Shown here piece after piece: positions 24,202 to 31,768 of a DNA stretch of 34,231 nucleotides. Both the position numbers and the translations under genes were made by a program. The notes under the pieces are model-generated. The model worked only from the letters and a program-made list of their open reading frames with translations, was not told where the DNA came from and ran no database searches. Each line of letters begins with the position of its first letter. The first letter of the stretch is position 1. The stretch lies in the IMG/VR virus record IMGVR_UViG_3300030102_004767, positions 1-34,231 of that record, one strand, 5' to 3'. The stretch is from a virus.

Positions 24202-26219
24202 CAGTTAGGAATCTCCGTGTTTCCGGTCATATCGTTGGATACTTTTGTCGCTTTGATTTGTGCTTCTGCCAAAAATTCCTGTTTCTTTAACTCCAACTCT
24301 TGCATCATCTTTTCACGCTGTAACTGAATATCTGCTTCCATCTTGCGTTGTTTGATAGCAATATCAGCCTCTGCCTTTTGTTTGTCGATCGCGATTTGAG
24401 CCTGGGCTTGAGCCATCGCCGCGCTGACCACCGGATCTTGTTTCTTTTGTTGCCCCTGCTGAGCAAGCATTTGATCTTGTTCTGGAGTGATTTCGCGGAA
24501 GAATTGTTTGGTATCCTTAAACCCAGACGTTTCTATAAACTTTGCTAAAGTCTCCCGATATTGACCAACGCTGACCAGGGGATTATTTGGGCCGAACATT
24601 TTTAGTATTTCTTCTTGTTTCTGCATGACCATCTGCAATATAGACATTTGTTGTTTCTGATCACCCGTACCTAACCCAACATTTACTAATACATCATATT
24701 GAGTGTCCCATAAACTAGGATCTACATTAATGTATTTACCCCGCATCCGTATAATTTGTGGTTTGCTGTCGTATTTGCAGGCAAGGTGCAAAATGCCCTT
24801 GAATAGACTCTTGATGCCTGTTTCTGCAAATATACGGGCTATCAGTTCAATCTTGCCAGTAGCGGCGTTGGTAGATGCGGCAATGGCGGCGGCTGTTACA
24901 TTCTGTAATACATCTGGAGCCAAACCTTGCATCGCATCGCTTATACCTGTTCTTTTCCCTTGTACTGCGTCTAAATACTCTAACATTGGGAATGCTTGAT
25001 TTGCCAACTGCGGGACAGTCATTGGCACGATTGCGTTTGGATTCTTTAATCTTACAACCCCTCCCGCGGTAACGTTTAGTAAATCATCTAAATTTGCCTG
25101 TCCTTCAACAACTCCAACCCTAGGAGCAAGCGACAAATAGAGCGAATCTAAAATCGCCCTTGTTATTGCGGTTTTTTGTTCTTGTATGTCCATTGACCTA
25201 TCAGCCAATGATTGACCGAAAAACTTATGCGGCAATGGGTAAGGGCAAATAGCATGGAACGGGTTAAAGTCTATTTCTTCGTTGGATAATACTTCGTTAC
25301 CTGAATAAACAACTTTGCGCCTTTCGGCTATGCCGTCATCGTTGAAGTCGGTGAACAAATAACATTCAAACACTTCTATTTCTTCCATGGATTTATCTAG
25401 CGATTCCATGTCGTTTGGTTGTTCGCCCTCTGAAAATCTGCTCACTCTTTCCGGTGTATAAGATAACTCATCATACGCGGGTAAGGTTTCTACAACTTCT
25501 GGGTCAAAACCTAATGCAACTAAATCTGTTCTTGTGATTAATTTTCTATGCGCGCAAAAAGGGCTGTCGGCTATGGTTTTGCCTTTTTTGCTTATTAAAA
25601 ACTCTTCCGGCGGCAACGACTCAACTACAATTTTTCCTGTGGTTGTCTTTTTTCTAACCTCAACAGCAAAGTTTCGTTTCGTGATTGCTTCGCCCAGTTC
25701 GTTTTGTATAATTTCTTCTGTTATCTCTTGGCTGACCACTTCTCTTGTCTCATCAGCCAATAACATAGTCATTTCTTCTTCGGTTAACGACTCATAAGTT
25801 TCGGTGTTGGCGTGTTCTTTTTCTTCGTAATAGGCTTTGAAAATACCCACTTTCTGCGTGAGCGCAGTTTTCATGGTTTCGTGTAGTATGTCAAAACCTT
25901 CGTTTTGGGTATAAAACACCCAGTTACAATAATCTGTAATTTGCTCGGCAATCTGTACGCCTTGCGGGTTTCTGGCCTCAAACTTAACTGCATTCTCGCT
26001 ACTAGCAAAAATACGCATCAAATGTGGCATAGCCCCATCAACGGCCTCGGCAACTTCGCCGGTTACAATCGTGCTACGACCTTCTACTTCTGTGCCGTAG
26101 GGTCTTCTGAGATACGCTTCTAAAGACTTACGTCTTTCGGTTGTTGTCTCACTTTCTATGTACCCGATTGCTGAGTCCAGTTCGGCTTGAACTATTGTTT
26201 TTAGTTTGTTTTCGTTCAT
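24201..26219 (-). CDS. Portal protein (P22-like)
   Basis: The protein is 672 aa, the large size of P22-type portals. Early blocks (TERRKSLEAYLRRPYGTEVE, GAMPHLMRIFASSENAVKFE, EQITDYCNWVFYTQNEGFDI) and the FNPFHAICPYPLPHKFFGQS block are characteristic of the family. The C-terminus (about 600-665) is a long helical, Q/K/A-rich barrel segment (AQAQIAIDKQKAEADIAIKQ and similar). It forms the dodecameric DNA gate at one vertex and docks the terminase. It follows terminase with a small overlapping coiled-coil gene between. Confidence 0.9.
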   Translation of the reverse strand: MNENKLKTIVQAELDSAIGYIESETTTERRKSLEAYLRRPYGTEVEGRSTIVTGEVAEAVDGAMPHLMRIFASSENAVKFEARNPQGVQIAEQITDYCNWVFYTQNEGFDILHETMKTALTQKVGIFKAYYEEKEHANTETYESLTEEEMTMLLADETREVVSQEITEEIIQNELGEAITKRNFAVEVRKKTTTGKIVVESLPPEEFLISKKGKTIADSPFCAHRKLITRTDLVALGFDPEVVETLPAYDELSYTPERVSRFSEGEQPNDMESLDKSMEEIEVFECYLFTDFNDDGIAERRKVVYSGNEVLSNEEIDFNPFHAICPYPLPHKFFGQSLADRSMDIQEQKTAITRAILDSLYLSLAPRVGVVEGQANLDDLLNVTAGGVVRLKNPNAIVPMTVPQLANQAFPMLEYLDAVQGKRTGISDAMQGLAPDVLQNVTAAAIAASTNAATGKIELIARIFAETGIKSLFKGILHLACKYDSKPQIIRMRGKYINVDPSLWDTQYDVLVNVGLGTGDQKQQMSILQMVMQKQEEILKMFGPNNPLVSVGQYRETLAKFIETSGFKDTKQFFREITPEQDQMLAQQGQQKKQDPVVSAAMAQAQAQIAIDKQKAEADIAIKQRKMEADIQLQREKMMQELELKKQEFLAEAQIKATKVSNDMTGNTEIPN

Positions 26220-26304
26220 TCAGTAGTTGCTCCAACGCTTCTATGCGTTTTTCTAGTTCATCTATACGTTTTTGAGGGTTTAACCCTTGTTTTTCTAGTA
26301 TCAT
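26149..26304 (-). CDS. Small coiled-coil protein between terminase and portal
   Basis: This 51-aa frame starts at an ATG overlapping the terminase stop (ATGA) and reads MILEKQGLNPQKRIDELEKR with heptad-like RIEALEQLLNERK. Its last 23 codons overlap the first 71 bases of the portal gene in another frame. The leucine/glutamate heptads and the coupled start support a real gene; the C-terminal part may be filler forced by the overlap. Confidence 0.55.
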   Translation of the reverse strand: MILEKQGLNPQKRIDELEKRIEALEQLLNERKQTKNNSSSRTGLSNRVHRK

Positions 26305-27554
26305 ACAACCCACCTATGGTTAGGTTGCGGTAAATGACCCCAGTTTTCGTTGGTCATAAACTCGCAACTGGTACATAGATACCTTAAACAATCGGCGGCG
26401 TGGCTGTGTTCGTCATGCATTGGGCTTGAAGGTTCGCCCGCGCTGTTAATTGTTCTGCGGTATCTTTTTATATGGTTTACTAAGTCTTTGGTCTTTTCTT
26501 TATCAAACCAAATCCTCGGCATAACCATGCGAGTCTTCATTATACCCTGTTCAACGTCCATGCGACCTAAAGTAAAAACATCTCTACCCATGCCGCGTAG
26601 CATTTCCTCGGTGCTTTTGCCGTGTTTAAAATCTTTATGAGTAGCATCGTGAGGCAGATAATCTGTACCCCAGTTCCAATCTCTTGTTTCTAGTTCTTTT
26701 ATGTAGCTTTCTAAGGTTCTGTGGCTGTCCTCTATAAAATCAATAATCCGTAACTCTGAAGCGGCCACTTGAACCATTATGATCGCCATGTTGTCATTCC
26801 ACCCTAAATCCCACACAGTGTGTACTAGCAACTGTGGGTCATACGGGACGTTGCGTATTCTGCCCTCTGATATGACGTCTTGTATTTCTTGGGTATAGAT
26901 TGCGCCTTCTACAGTTGGCCGGCATTTACCTTCCCAGACTGTTAAATAACCTACGGGGTCGCGTACTTTCCATTGTTTGCGTTCTTTTTCTAACTCAACC
27001 GGAAAAAATGGGTTGTCATCATAATTGACCTGTACAACCCAACTATCCTCAGGGGGGGTTTCAACAAAACGCTGATACGTTGGGTCAGTGTCTAGTTCAG
27101 GGTTAAAAGAAAGCCAAATCTGACTGCCGTCTTTTCGTATTGTTGGGATTAAAATATCCCACGATTTATTCGTTACAACTTGAGCTTCTTCGACCCAACA
27201 AATATCTGTTCCTTCTAAACTTTTTAAATTGGCTACCCCTTGTTGCCGTATACCAATGAACGTTATCTCCGAGCCGTTTCTGCCCAGTATTTTTTGTTCT
27301 TGTGCTTCAAACGCATTGTGCAACCCCATGTAACCTATTTGGTCTTTCAATAACCGGTGAACCGATTCTTGTATTGATTTTTGAGTTTCCCTAGCACATA
27401 ACACCCGTAAAGGCCGTTCCGCACACATAGCGATAATTGCACGAGCAATCGTCCATGATTTACCACTTCCCCGCCCGCCGTACAAAACCTTGTGTCGTTT
27501 TGGTTTAAATATCGGGAGCAACTTTTTTGGAATCCGTAAGGCGAACTTGCTAAT
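26301..27554 (-). CDS. terL: Terminase large subunit
   Basis: The protein is 417 aa if it starts with ATT at 27554. It is a Terminase_3-type packaging motor and nuclease. Counting from the TTG at 27521, Walker A is GGRGSGKSW (15-23), Walker B is ICWVEEA (107-113), the coupling motif is SFNP (138-141), and nuclease acidic residues are D238 (VWDLGW), D292 and D377 (EHSHAAD). The family N-terminus (RIPKKLLPIFKPKRHK) extends upstream of that TTG, where no ATG, GTG or TTG exists. A perfect GGAGGT lies seven bases before an ATT codon, so initiation at ATT is proposed. The small terminase gene ends at the same point. Confidence 0.88.
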   Translation of the reverse strand: MSKFALRIPKKLLPIFKPKRHKVLYGGRGSGKSWTIARAIIAMCAERPLRVLCARETQKSIQESVHRLLKDQIGYMGLHNAFEAQEQKILGRNGSEITFIGIRQQGVANLKSLEGTDICWVEEAQVVTNKSWDILIPTIRKDGSQIWLSFNPELDTDPTYQRFVETPPEDSWVVQVNYDDNPFFPVELEKERKQWKVRDPVGYLTVWEGKCRPTVEGAIYTQEIQDVISEGRIRNVPYDPQLLVHTVWDLGWNDNMAIIMVQVAASELRIIDFIEDSHRTLESYIKELETRDWNWGTDYLPHDATHKDFKHGKSTEEMLRGMGRDVFTLGRMDVEQGIMKTRMVMPRIWFDKEKTKDLVNHIKRYRRTINSAGEPSSPMHDEHSHAADCLRYLCTSCEFMTNENWGHLPQPNHRWVV

Positions 27555-27916
27555 TAGTCTACCTCCACTCCAACTACTTCTATGCTTGTCGTTATTTCTA
27601 TTGGGTCGCCATTTGCCCCTACAAGCTCATTAACCTGTCTTTCTTTCCAGCCTGCTCTGGTCTTGAGCCAAAACATTTGGGCTGATGTGTTGCCGTTTTT
27701 TGCTTGGTCAAAAAGGCTTTTAGCGATTTGCGCATTAGCATCTATACGCCCGTCATCTAGTTCTTTTTTGTAGTACTTTGTCAGCGTGTCGGCTGATATG
27801 TCCATCTTGCTTGCTATATCCTCATGCGTAACCCCAACCGCCGACAACGTTCTTGCCATTGTTCTTTTTTCGGTAGTCGGCACATGGGCAGGTCTTCCTC
27901 TGCTTGCATTTGCCAT
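27554..27916 (-). CDS. Terminase small subunit-like DNA-binding protein
   Basis: The protein is 120 aa with an N-terminal helix-turn-helix (about residues 18-50: RTMARTLSAVGVTHEDIASK then MDISADTLTKYYKKEL), a central oligomerisation helix (ANAQIAKSLFDQAKNGNTSA) and a beta-prone tail. This is the usual form of small terminase subunits that recognise the packaging site, and it directly precedes the large subunit. The start has CCGGAG upstream. A general regulator is the alternative, but the position argues strongly for terminase. Confidence 0.78.
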   Translation of the reverse strand: MANASRGRPAHVPTTEKRTMARTLSAVGVTHEDIASKMDISADTLTKYYKKELDDGRIDANAQIAKSLFDQAKNGNTSAQMFWLKTRAGWKERQVNELVGANGDPIEITTSIEVVGVEVD

Positions 27917-27934
27917 TTTTATAACTCCGGTAAA

Positions 27935-28717
27935 TTACATAAATTTTTGCAATCCATTGATTGTGTAAAAAACTAAACTGTTCCTATAACCGCCTAAATT
28001 TACTGAATTAATAGGCGTTACCCCGTGCATATTAGCATAAGCCGGATAAACCAGTAAGGAATTATCGCTGTTTTCAATAACTAAACCATATTCGGGAACG
28101 TGTAAATGCGCTCCTAATACCTTTTTTTTTACTGAAAAAATCAAATTAACACAGCCTTTTAAATTACCCCTGTCTTGATGATAAGGCGCGGCGATGTTGT
28201 AATTTGATATACTGCTTGAAAATAATTCTGTTAAACCCAGTCGTTCCGGTACATTTTCTTTCACTAATTGTTTTTGCTTGCTGTATTGCTCGGGCATATA
28301 CTTTTCTATAAGTTTCTCCCCCGCCCTACACAGTAACAACATAGCCTTTACAAAAGGTTGGGCGCTTTTTAATCCATGTATTGTTGTAGTTCTAGCGTAG
28401 TTTCTTCTCATGTGCGCTCTTGGCACCGCCGCTCCTAATACAACGCTGTACTGTTCAACCCATTCTTCTCCTTTTGCTATGGCTTGTTTGCGTGTACCTC
28501 TGTTCATTTTAGTTTTAGGTACATTAGCCGACCTGAGTTCAGTATCAGCTATAGCAATTAAATTGGTTATATTCGGTGGTAAATCATTTATATAAAACCC
28601 CACAGGCGCATCGTCTTTCATAAAGATGCTAGTTTCTGCGATGTTTGCCTCTAGTTTTTTAACCTTTGTGCCAAATTTTTCTGGGTATTTTTGACTTTCA
28701 AGTTCGATAATATTCAT
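27935..28717 (-). CDS. TET/JBP-family 2-oxoglutarate/Fe(II) dioxygenase (DNA pyrimidine hydroxylase)
   Basis: The protein is 260 aa. It has the TET/JBP double-stranded beta-helix signature: H180 and D182 in AAPYHQDRGN, the distal H231 in YANMHGVTP, and R245 in LGGYRNSLVFYT, which would hold iron and 2-oxoglutarate. The N-terminal half carries VPRAHMRRNYARTTTIHGLK, a family-like basic segment. TET/JBP enzymes oxidise the 5-methyl group of 5-methylcytosine or thymine in DNA to hydroxymethyl. Its ATG overlaps the stop of the glycosyltransferase gene (ATGA), so product and next enzyme are coexpressed. All expected catalytic residues are present. Substrate base cannot be told from sequence. Confidence 0.85.
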   Translation of the reverse strand: MNIIELESQKYPEKFGTKVKKLEANIAETSIFMKDDAPVGFYINDLPPNITNLIAIADTELRSANVPKTKMNRGTRKQAIAKGEEWVEQYSVVLGAAVPRAHMRRNYARTTTIHGLKSAQPFVKAMLLLCRAGEKLIEKYMPEQYSKQKQLVKENVPERLGLTELFSSSISNYNIAAPYHQDRGNLKGCVNLIFSVKKKVLGAHLHVPEYGLVIENSDNSLLVYPAYANMHGVTPINSVNLGGYRNSLVFYTINGLQKFM

Positions 28718-29493
28718 ATCTTTAACTTGGGCAAGTTCTTTGTCTGGTCATGCAATCGCACTTCCGGATATTTACCCTTGGCGTTTTTTCTTTTGCAGTG
28801 CAACGGAAATGTTTTCAACAACCATTGAACCGCCTTTTCTTCATATTCTACTGTTCTGTAATTTTGTATTCCTCCAGATTCAGAATAATACTTTGTGTCC
28901 GGCGCTATGTAGTTATATCTGACCACCTTGTTATGTGCTAGATAATACCTAATAGAGCGTTCAAAATCCTCTTTCCCATACTCCGGTTCGGTTGAAACGT
29001 ATGCAAATTTTTCATGAGCATTTATCCACCCATAAAAACAAGCCACGATGTACTTTAAATTTGTTGAAATGTTTTGTTTTAAAAAATAAGGGTTGTTTAC
29101 AGGGTTGATTCCCCATATTTTTGCCTTGTGTTGTTCTGTTGTTTTAAACGCCTCTTTTATAAATTTATCCAACTCAATCAATAACTTAGTAGACTTATCA
29201 TCTACTTTTTGCACCACAGCATTAATGTCGTCATCAATTCCTACTATGTTTGTGCCTTCCTCATAGTAATCAACTATAAAGTTCCTTTGTGTGTTGACGT
29301 GTTTTTTGCCCGTTGTAATTATATTTACATTGAAAGGGGCAAGGCTTTTTTCGTAGGCGGCCTTTTCTTCTGGGTCGCTTAAAAATACATCAATCTTGCT
29401 AAAATCTATATCTGTTTTGGATAAGTACCCCAACGTTTTTTTAACAATCGTTTCGCTTCTTGATATGCTCGGGATTGCTATTCTGTAGGTCAT
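28714..29493 (-). CDS. TET-associated glycosyltransferase (TAGT)
   Basis: The protein is 259 aa and matches the TAGT family of GT-A-like enzymes predicted to glycosylate TET/JBP-made hydroxymethyl-pyrimidines in DNA. Features in order: RIAIPSISRSETIVKKTLGYL N-terminal strand, VNTQRNFIVDYY (66-77), the metal/sugar-nucleotide motif GIDDDIN with D87-D89, the IWGINPVNNPYF block (126-137), YGKEDFERSIRYYL (172-185) with E175-D176 as candidate catalytic acids, and SGGIQNYR. It overlaps the ParB-like gene upstream and the TET gene downstream by 4 bases each. The sugar donor cannot be read from sequence. The kinetoplastid base-J glucosyltransferase was predicted to be related to this family. Confidence 0.85.
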   Translation of the reverse strand: MTYRIAIPSISRSETIVKKTLGYLSKTDIDFSKIDVFLSDPEEKAAYEKSLAPFNVNIITTGKKHVNTQRNFIVDYYEEGTNIVGIDDDINAVVQKVDDKSTKLLIELDKFIKEAFKTTEQHKAKIWGINPVNNPYFLKQNISTNLKYIVACFYGWINAHEKFAYVSTEPEYGKEDFERSIRYYLAHNKVVRYNYIAPDTKYYSESGGIQNYRTVEYEEKAVQWLLKTFPLHCKRKNAKGKYPEVRLHDQTKNLPKLKI

Positions 29494-30077
29494 TGTTGGT
29501 ATTTTTCTTGTAAAAACTCCACAATCGTCATACCTAAATTATCATCCTGACTTTTAGCAAACGATAACACTTCGTAAGCCTTTGGGTAATCTTCCACAGT
29601 AAAAGTAATTTCTATAGCCCGTCTGGCCGACCTTTCTAGTTCTTGTAGCTTAACGTCATCAGCTTCATCAAGAACGCTGTAATCCATAGGTTTGACTGTT
29701 AGTTCTTCTAAATCAAAACCAGTTAAAGCTGTATCAAATTCTAAACTTGCTAACTCCTGCAGTTCCTTAGTAACTATATCGTAATTGTACGAACCATTTA
29801 ACGCTATTTGGTTGTCAGCTAAGATGTAAGCCTTTTTTTCAACGTCGGTCAAATGATCTAACCTGATACAAGGTACTGTGTCTAATCCTAATTTTTTTGC
29901 CGCTAAAACCCTGCCGTGGCCTGCTAAAATTCCGCTTTCTTTATCAACAAGCACGGGGTTGTTAAATTTAAACTTTTTAATTGATGCCGCTATCTGCTCA
30001 ACCTGTTCGTCTGAATGCTCTCTAGCATTGTTCGCATAAGGTATAAGGCTTTCAACTTTTATTTGTTCTATTTTCAT
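29490..30077 (-). CDS. ParB-like nuclease-domain protein of the modification cassette
   Basis: The protein is 195 aa. Residues 1-100 form a ParB/Srx-type domain with VESLIPYANNAREHSDEQVE, KFNNPVLVDKESGILAGHGR (G53-H54-G55-R56) and ILADNQIAL. This version is the one normally fused ahead of DNA adenine/cytosine methylases (as in COG1475-type fusions), including the LTGFDLEEL linker that usually leads into the methylase. Here no methylase follows: the rest (about 130-195) is a short helical tail. The ATG overlaps the upstream stop (TAATG) and was chosen over an ATG 30 bases upstream. It may target or regulate the modifying enzymes. Confidence 0.75.
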   Translation of the reverse strand: MKIEQIKVESLIPYANNAREHSDEQVEQIAASIKKFKFNNPVLVDKESGILAGHGRVLAAKKLGLDTVPCIRLDHLTDVEKKAYILADNQIALNGSYNYDIVTKELQELASLEFDTALTGFDLEELTVKPMDYSVLDEADDVKLQELERSARRAIEITFTVEDYPKAYEVLSFAKSQDDNLGMTIVEFLQEKYQQ

Positions 30078-30262
30078 TAATGCACTAACGCGTTGATAAC
30101 TTTCCAATTAAGGTGTCCTGAGTATTTTGCATGCGCCGTCATTCGTTCATGCATGAAACGTTTAGTCAACCATGTGTCGCTTTTGTGTATTCTGTTGCCA
30201 TACCGCAAGTCAACACGATCGTTTATTAAATCGTCTAAATACTTCCAATCTGCATTGGTCAT
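30077..30262 (-). CDS. Small hypothetical protein preceding the ParB-like gene
   Basis: The protein is 61 aa (MTNADWKYLDDLINDRVDLR, later RIHKSDTWLTKRFMHERMTA). It is helical and rich in basic and aromatic residues. Start and stop overlap the neighbours (TGATG upstream, TAATG downstream), so it belongs to the coupled run that leads into the modification genes. No family was recognised. Confidence 0.65.
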   Translation of the reverse strand: MTNADWKYLDDLINDRVDLRYGNRIHKSDTWLTKRFMHERMTAHAKYSGHLNWKVINALVH

Positions 30263-30558
30263 CAACAATCCCACTTTCTTAACGCTTTGTTAATTCTACT
30301 ATCCGGATCGTTAGCTGTTTTGCTACTTGTCAACTTTTTTTTCATTCCCTTCATTCTAGCACAAAAAGATTTGCGTCTTGCGGCGGCTTTTTTACTTTTT
30401 TTTGCTTGTTTTGCGCTCACCGGCGGTTTTAAATTACCACCCGTTTTGTTGTTGTAATATTTACGTCCGGCGGCCGACAACCCCCCAGAGGGGTTTTTAT
30501 GCTTTTTTCTTATTCTTAGAGCCACTTTTCTTTTTACCTTTCCCCAGTAAATCCGCAT
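30262..30558 (-). CDS. DUF6321-like small basic protein
   Basis: The protein carries the pattern KNPSGGLSAAGRKYYNNKTG, then NLKPPV, RRKSFCARMKGMKKKLT and a closing INKALRKWDC. I associate this pattern with the DUF6321 family found in marine phages and large DNA viruses. Function is unknown; the high K/R content suggests nucleic-acid binding. The N-terminus is uncertain: ATG at 30558 is used here, giving 98 aa and a 62-base overlap with the DUF5824 gene. ATG at 30591 or GTG at 30525 are alternatives, and the conserved core is kept in all three. Confidence 0.7.
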   Translation of the reverse strand: MRIYWGKVKRKVALRIRKKHKNPSGGLSAAGRKYYNNKTGGNLKPPVSAKQAKKSKKAAARRKSFCARMKGMKKKLTSSKTANDPDSRINKALRKWDC

Positions 30559-30784
30559 CTGCTTTGCGTGCGCCGCCTTTGCCGGTTGCAAAACTTTTCA
30601 CTCTGCCCATAGCCCATTGTTGCGGCGATGTGCCTGCGCGGCTTCCTGAACTGTAATAAGCGCCCATACCACGGCGGTAGACCTTCTCTAACGTTGATTT
30701 GGGAATGCCGTATTTTTTGCTATATGAAGCGATACTACTACTTTTTGTTCCCTTTGAAGCCTTTTTTGTAGTTTTTCGTGCCAC
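30497..30784 (-). CDS. DUF5824-like small basic protein
   Basis: The protein is 95 aa. The core, YSKKYGIPKSTLEKVYRRGM followed by GAYYSSGSRAGTSPQQWAMG and RVKSFATGKGGARKADADLL, is the DUF5824 signature found widely in marine phages and giant viruses. Both ends are lysine-rich. No biochemical role is known; DNA binding is likely from charge. It overlaps genes at both ends in this compact cluster of basic proteins. Confidence 0.82.
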   Translation of the reverse strand: MARKTTKKASKGTKSSSIASYSKKYGIPKSTLEKVYRRGMGAYYSSGSRAGTSPQQWAMGRVKSFATGKGGARKADADLLGKGKKKSGSKNKKKA

Positions 30785-30962
30785 TTTTTATCCTTTTTTT
30801 TGCAATTTTATTCATTTCGGCGATCGTTAGCTTGCCTTCCTTATACTTTTTTTGTGTAGAAAGGATTTCTTTTTCTGATGCTTTTTTGTTTTTCGAACCT
30901 TTTAGATAAACAAGAGGCACGCCTTTTTTACTTTTGCTGACTTTTTGAAACTTTCTTGCCAT
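30738..30962 (-). CDS. Lysine-rich small basic protein
   Basis: The protein is 74 aa (MARKFQKVSKSKKGVPLVYL and KGSKNKKASEKEILSTQKKY), with about one lysine in every three to four residues. The GVPLVYLKGSKNKKASEKE part resembles short proteins seen beside DUF5824 genes; no function is known. The ATG at 30962 is preferred; an ATG at 31010 would extend it wholly inside the upstream gene. Overlaps on both sides reach 35-47 bases. Confidence 0.6.
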   Translation of the reverse strand: MARKFQKVSKSKKGVPLVYLKGSKNKKASEKEILSTQKKYKEGKLTIAEMNKIAKKRIKSGTKNYKKGFKGNKK

Positions 30963-31080
30963 TTTTTGCACTTTTCTTAGGTTTTGGACCATACGCAACT
31001 TTTTTATCAACTGGTACGGGGTTTTTGCTTAACAAATATGCCTGCATTTTTGCTACATCATCTTTTTTTAGAGTTTGCAT
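30928..31080 (-). CDS. Small basic protein following the 236-aa conserved gene
   Basis: This 50-aa protein reads MQTLKKDDVAKMQAYLLSKN, then PVPVDKKVAYGPKPKKSAKN and a lysine-rich end. AGAGG lies eight bases before the ATG. It overlaps the gene upstream by 23 bases and the one downstream by 35. It forms part of the run of tiny basic proteins; function unknown. Confidence 0.68.
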   Translation of the reverse strand: MQTLKKDDVAKMQAYLLSKNPVPVDKKVAYGPKPKKSAKNGKKVSKSQQK

Positions 31081-31768
31081 TTTTTTCCTCTGCGTACAAA
31101 TTATTAAAAGTTACTTCGGGGTCTGTGTAGCTGTCATCTTGCTCTGCACAGTATGAATGGTTGTTAGGTTTAAAATCAGGCGCACCCTCTCCTGTGAGCC
31201 AGTACGCCGGCGATGTAACGCGCACCCTATTATTAGGTACAGCAACAACATTGCCCTTGTGTTCGCCCTCTGTTAAAACCACGATGTGGCTTTGTTTGTG
31301 CTGAGCGGGGTCTTCTGCCACTGTTGACTGCGCATAATCGACTGTAAAAAAGTATCTCCCTAACAGCCATTTGCCATCAACCTTACATATCCATGGACTA
31401 GGTTTTAGCCTTGAGTATGCGGTTACAGAGTGATAGTAACTACTGCAGTCCCACGGCTGTACAACGTGCGTTGGCATGCGTTCAGGCCATTCATCTAGCG
31501 GTATGTCGCCGACTAAGGCTACAATCGGCATTTTTGCCCACATAGCACCGCCATGTACATTTGGTGTTTCGCCATCATCTGCTTCGTAGCCTGTAAAAAC
31601 GACATGAAATGCCAGAGATTTATCCGGTTCTGTTCTAACCCCGCAAACAATAGCGTGTATAAACTCGCCTTTGTAAGTATCTTCTAATCCATTTGTAAAC
31701 TCTTTGCGCACCCAAACCTTAAACAGCGGTATATTCTGTTCGTATAGGTCGCTGTTTAAATAGGGCAA
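31058..31768 (-). CDS. Conserved marine-phage protein of unknown function
   Basis: The protein is 236 aa. The start (LNSDLYEQNIPLFKVWVRKE) and blocks such as SLAFHVVFTGYEADDG, AKMPIVALVGD, VVQPWDCSSYYHSVTAYSRL and GKWLLGRYFFTVDYA match a protein I recall as widespread in cyanophage and pelagiphage late regions, always uncharacterised. The first codon is TTG, placed directly after the stop of the 43-aa gene (TAATTG), with GAAGAG as a possible binding site. It opens the small-protein part of the late operon. Confidence 0.72.
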   Translation of the reverse strand: MPYLNSDLYEQNIPLFKVWVRKEFTNGLEDTYKGEFIHAIVCGVRTEPDKSLAFHVVFTGYEADDGETPNVHGGAMWAKMPIVALVGDIPLDEWPERMPTHVVQPWDCSSYYHSVTAYSRLKPSPWICKVDGKWLLGRYFFTVDYAQSTVAEDPAQHKQSHIVVLTEGEHKGNVVAVPNNRVRVTSPAYWLTGEGAPDFKPNNHSYCAEQDDSYTDPEVTFNNLYAEEKNANSKKR

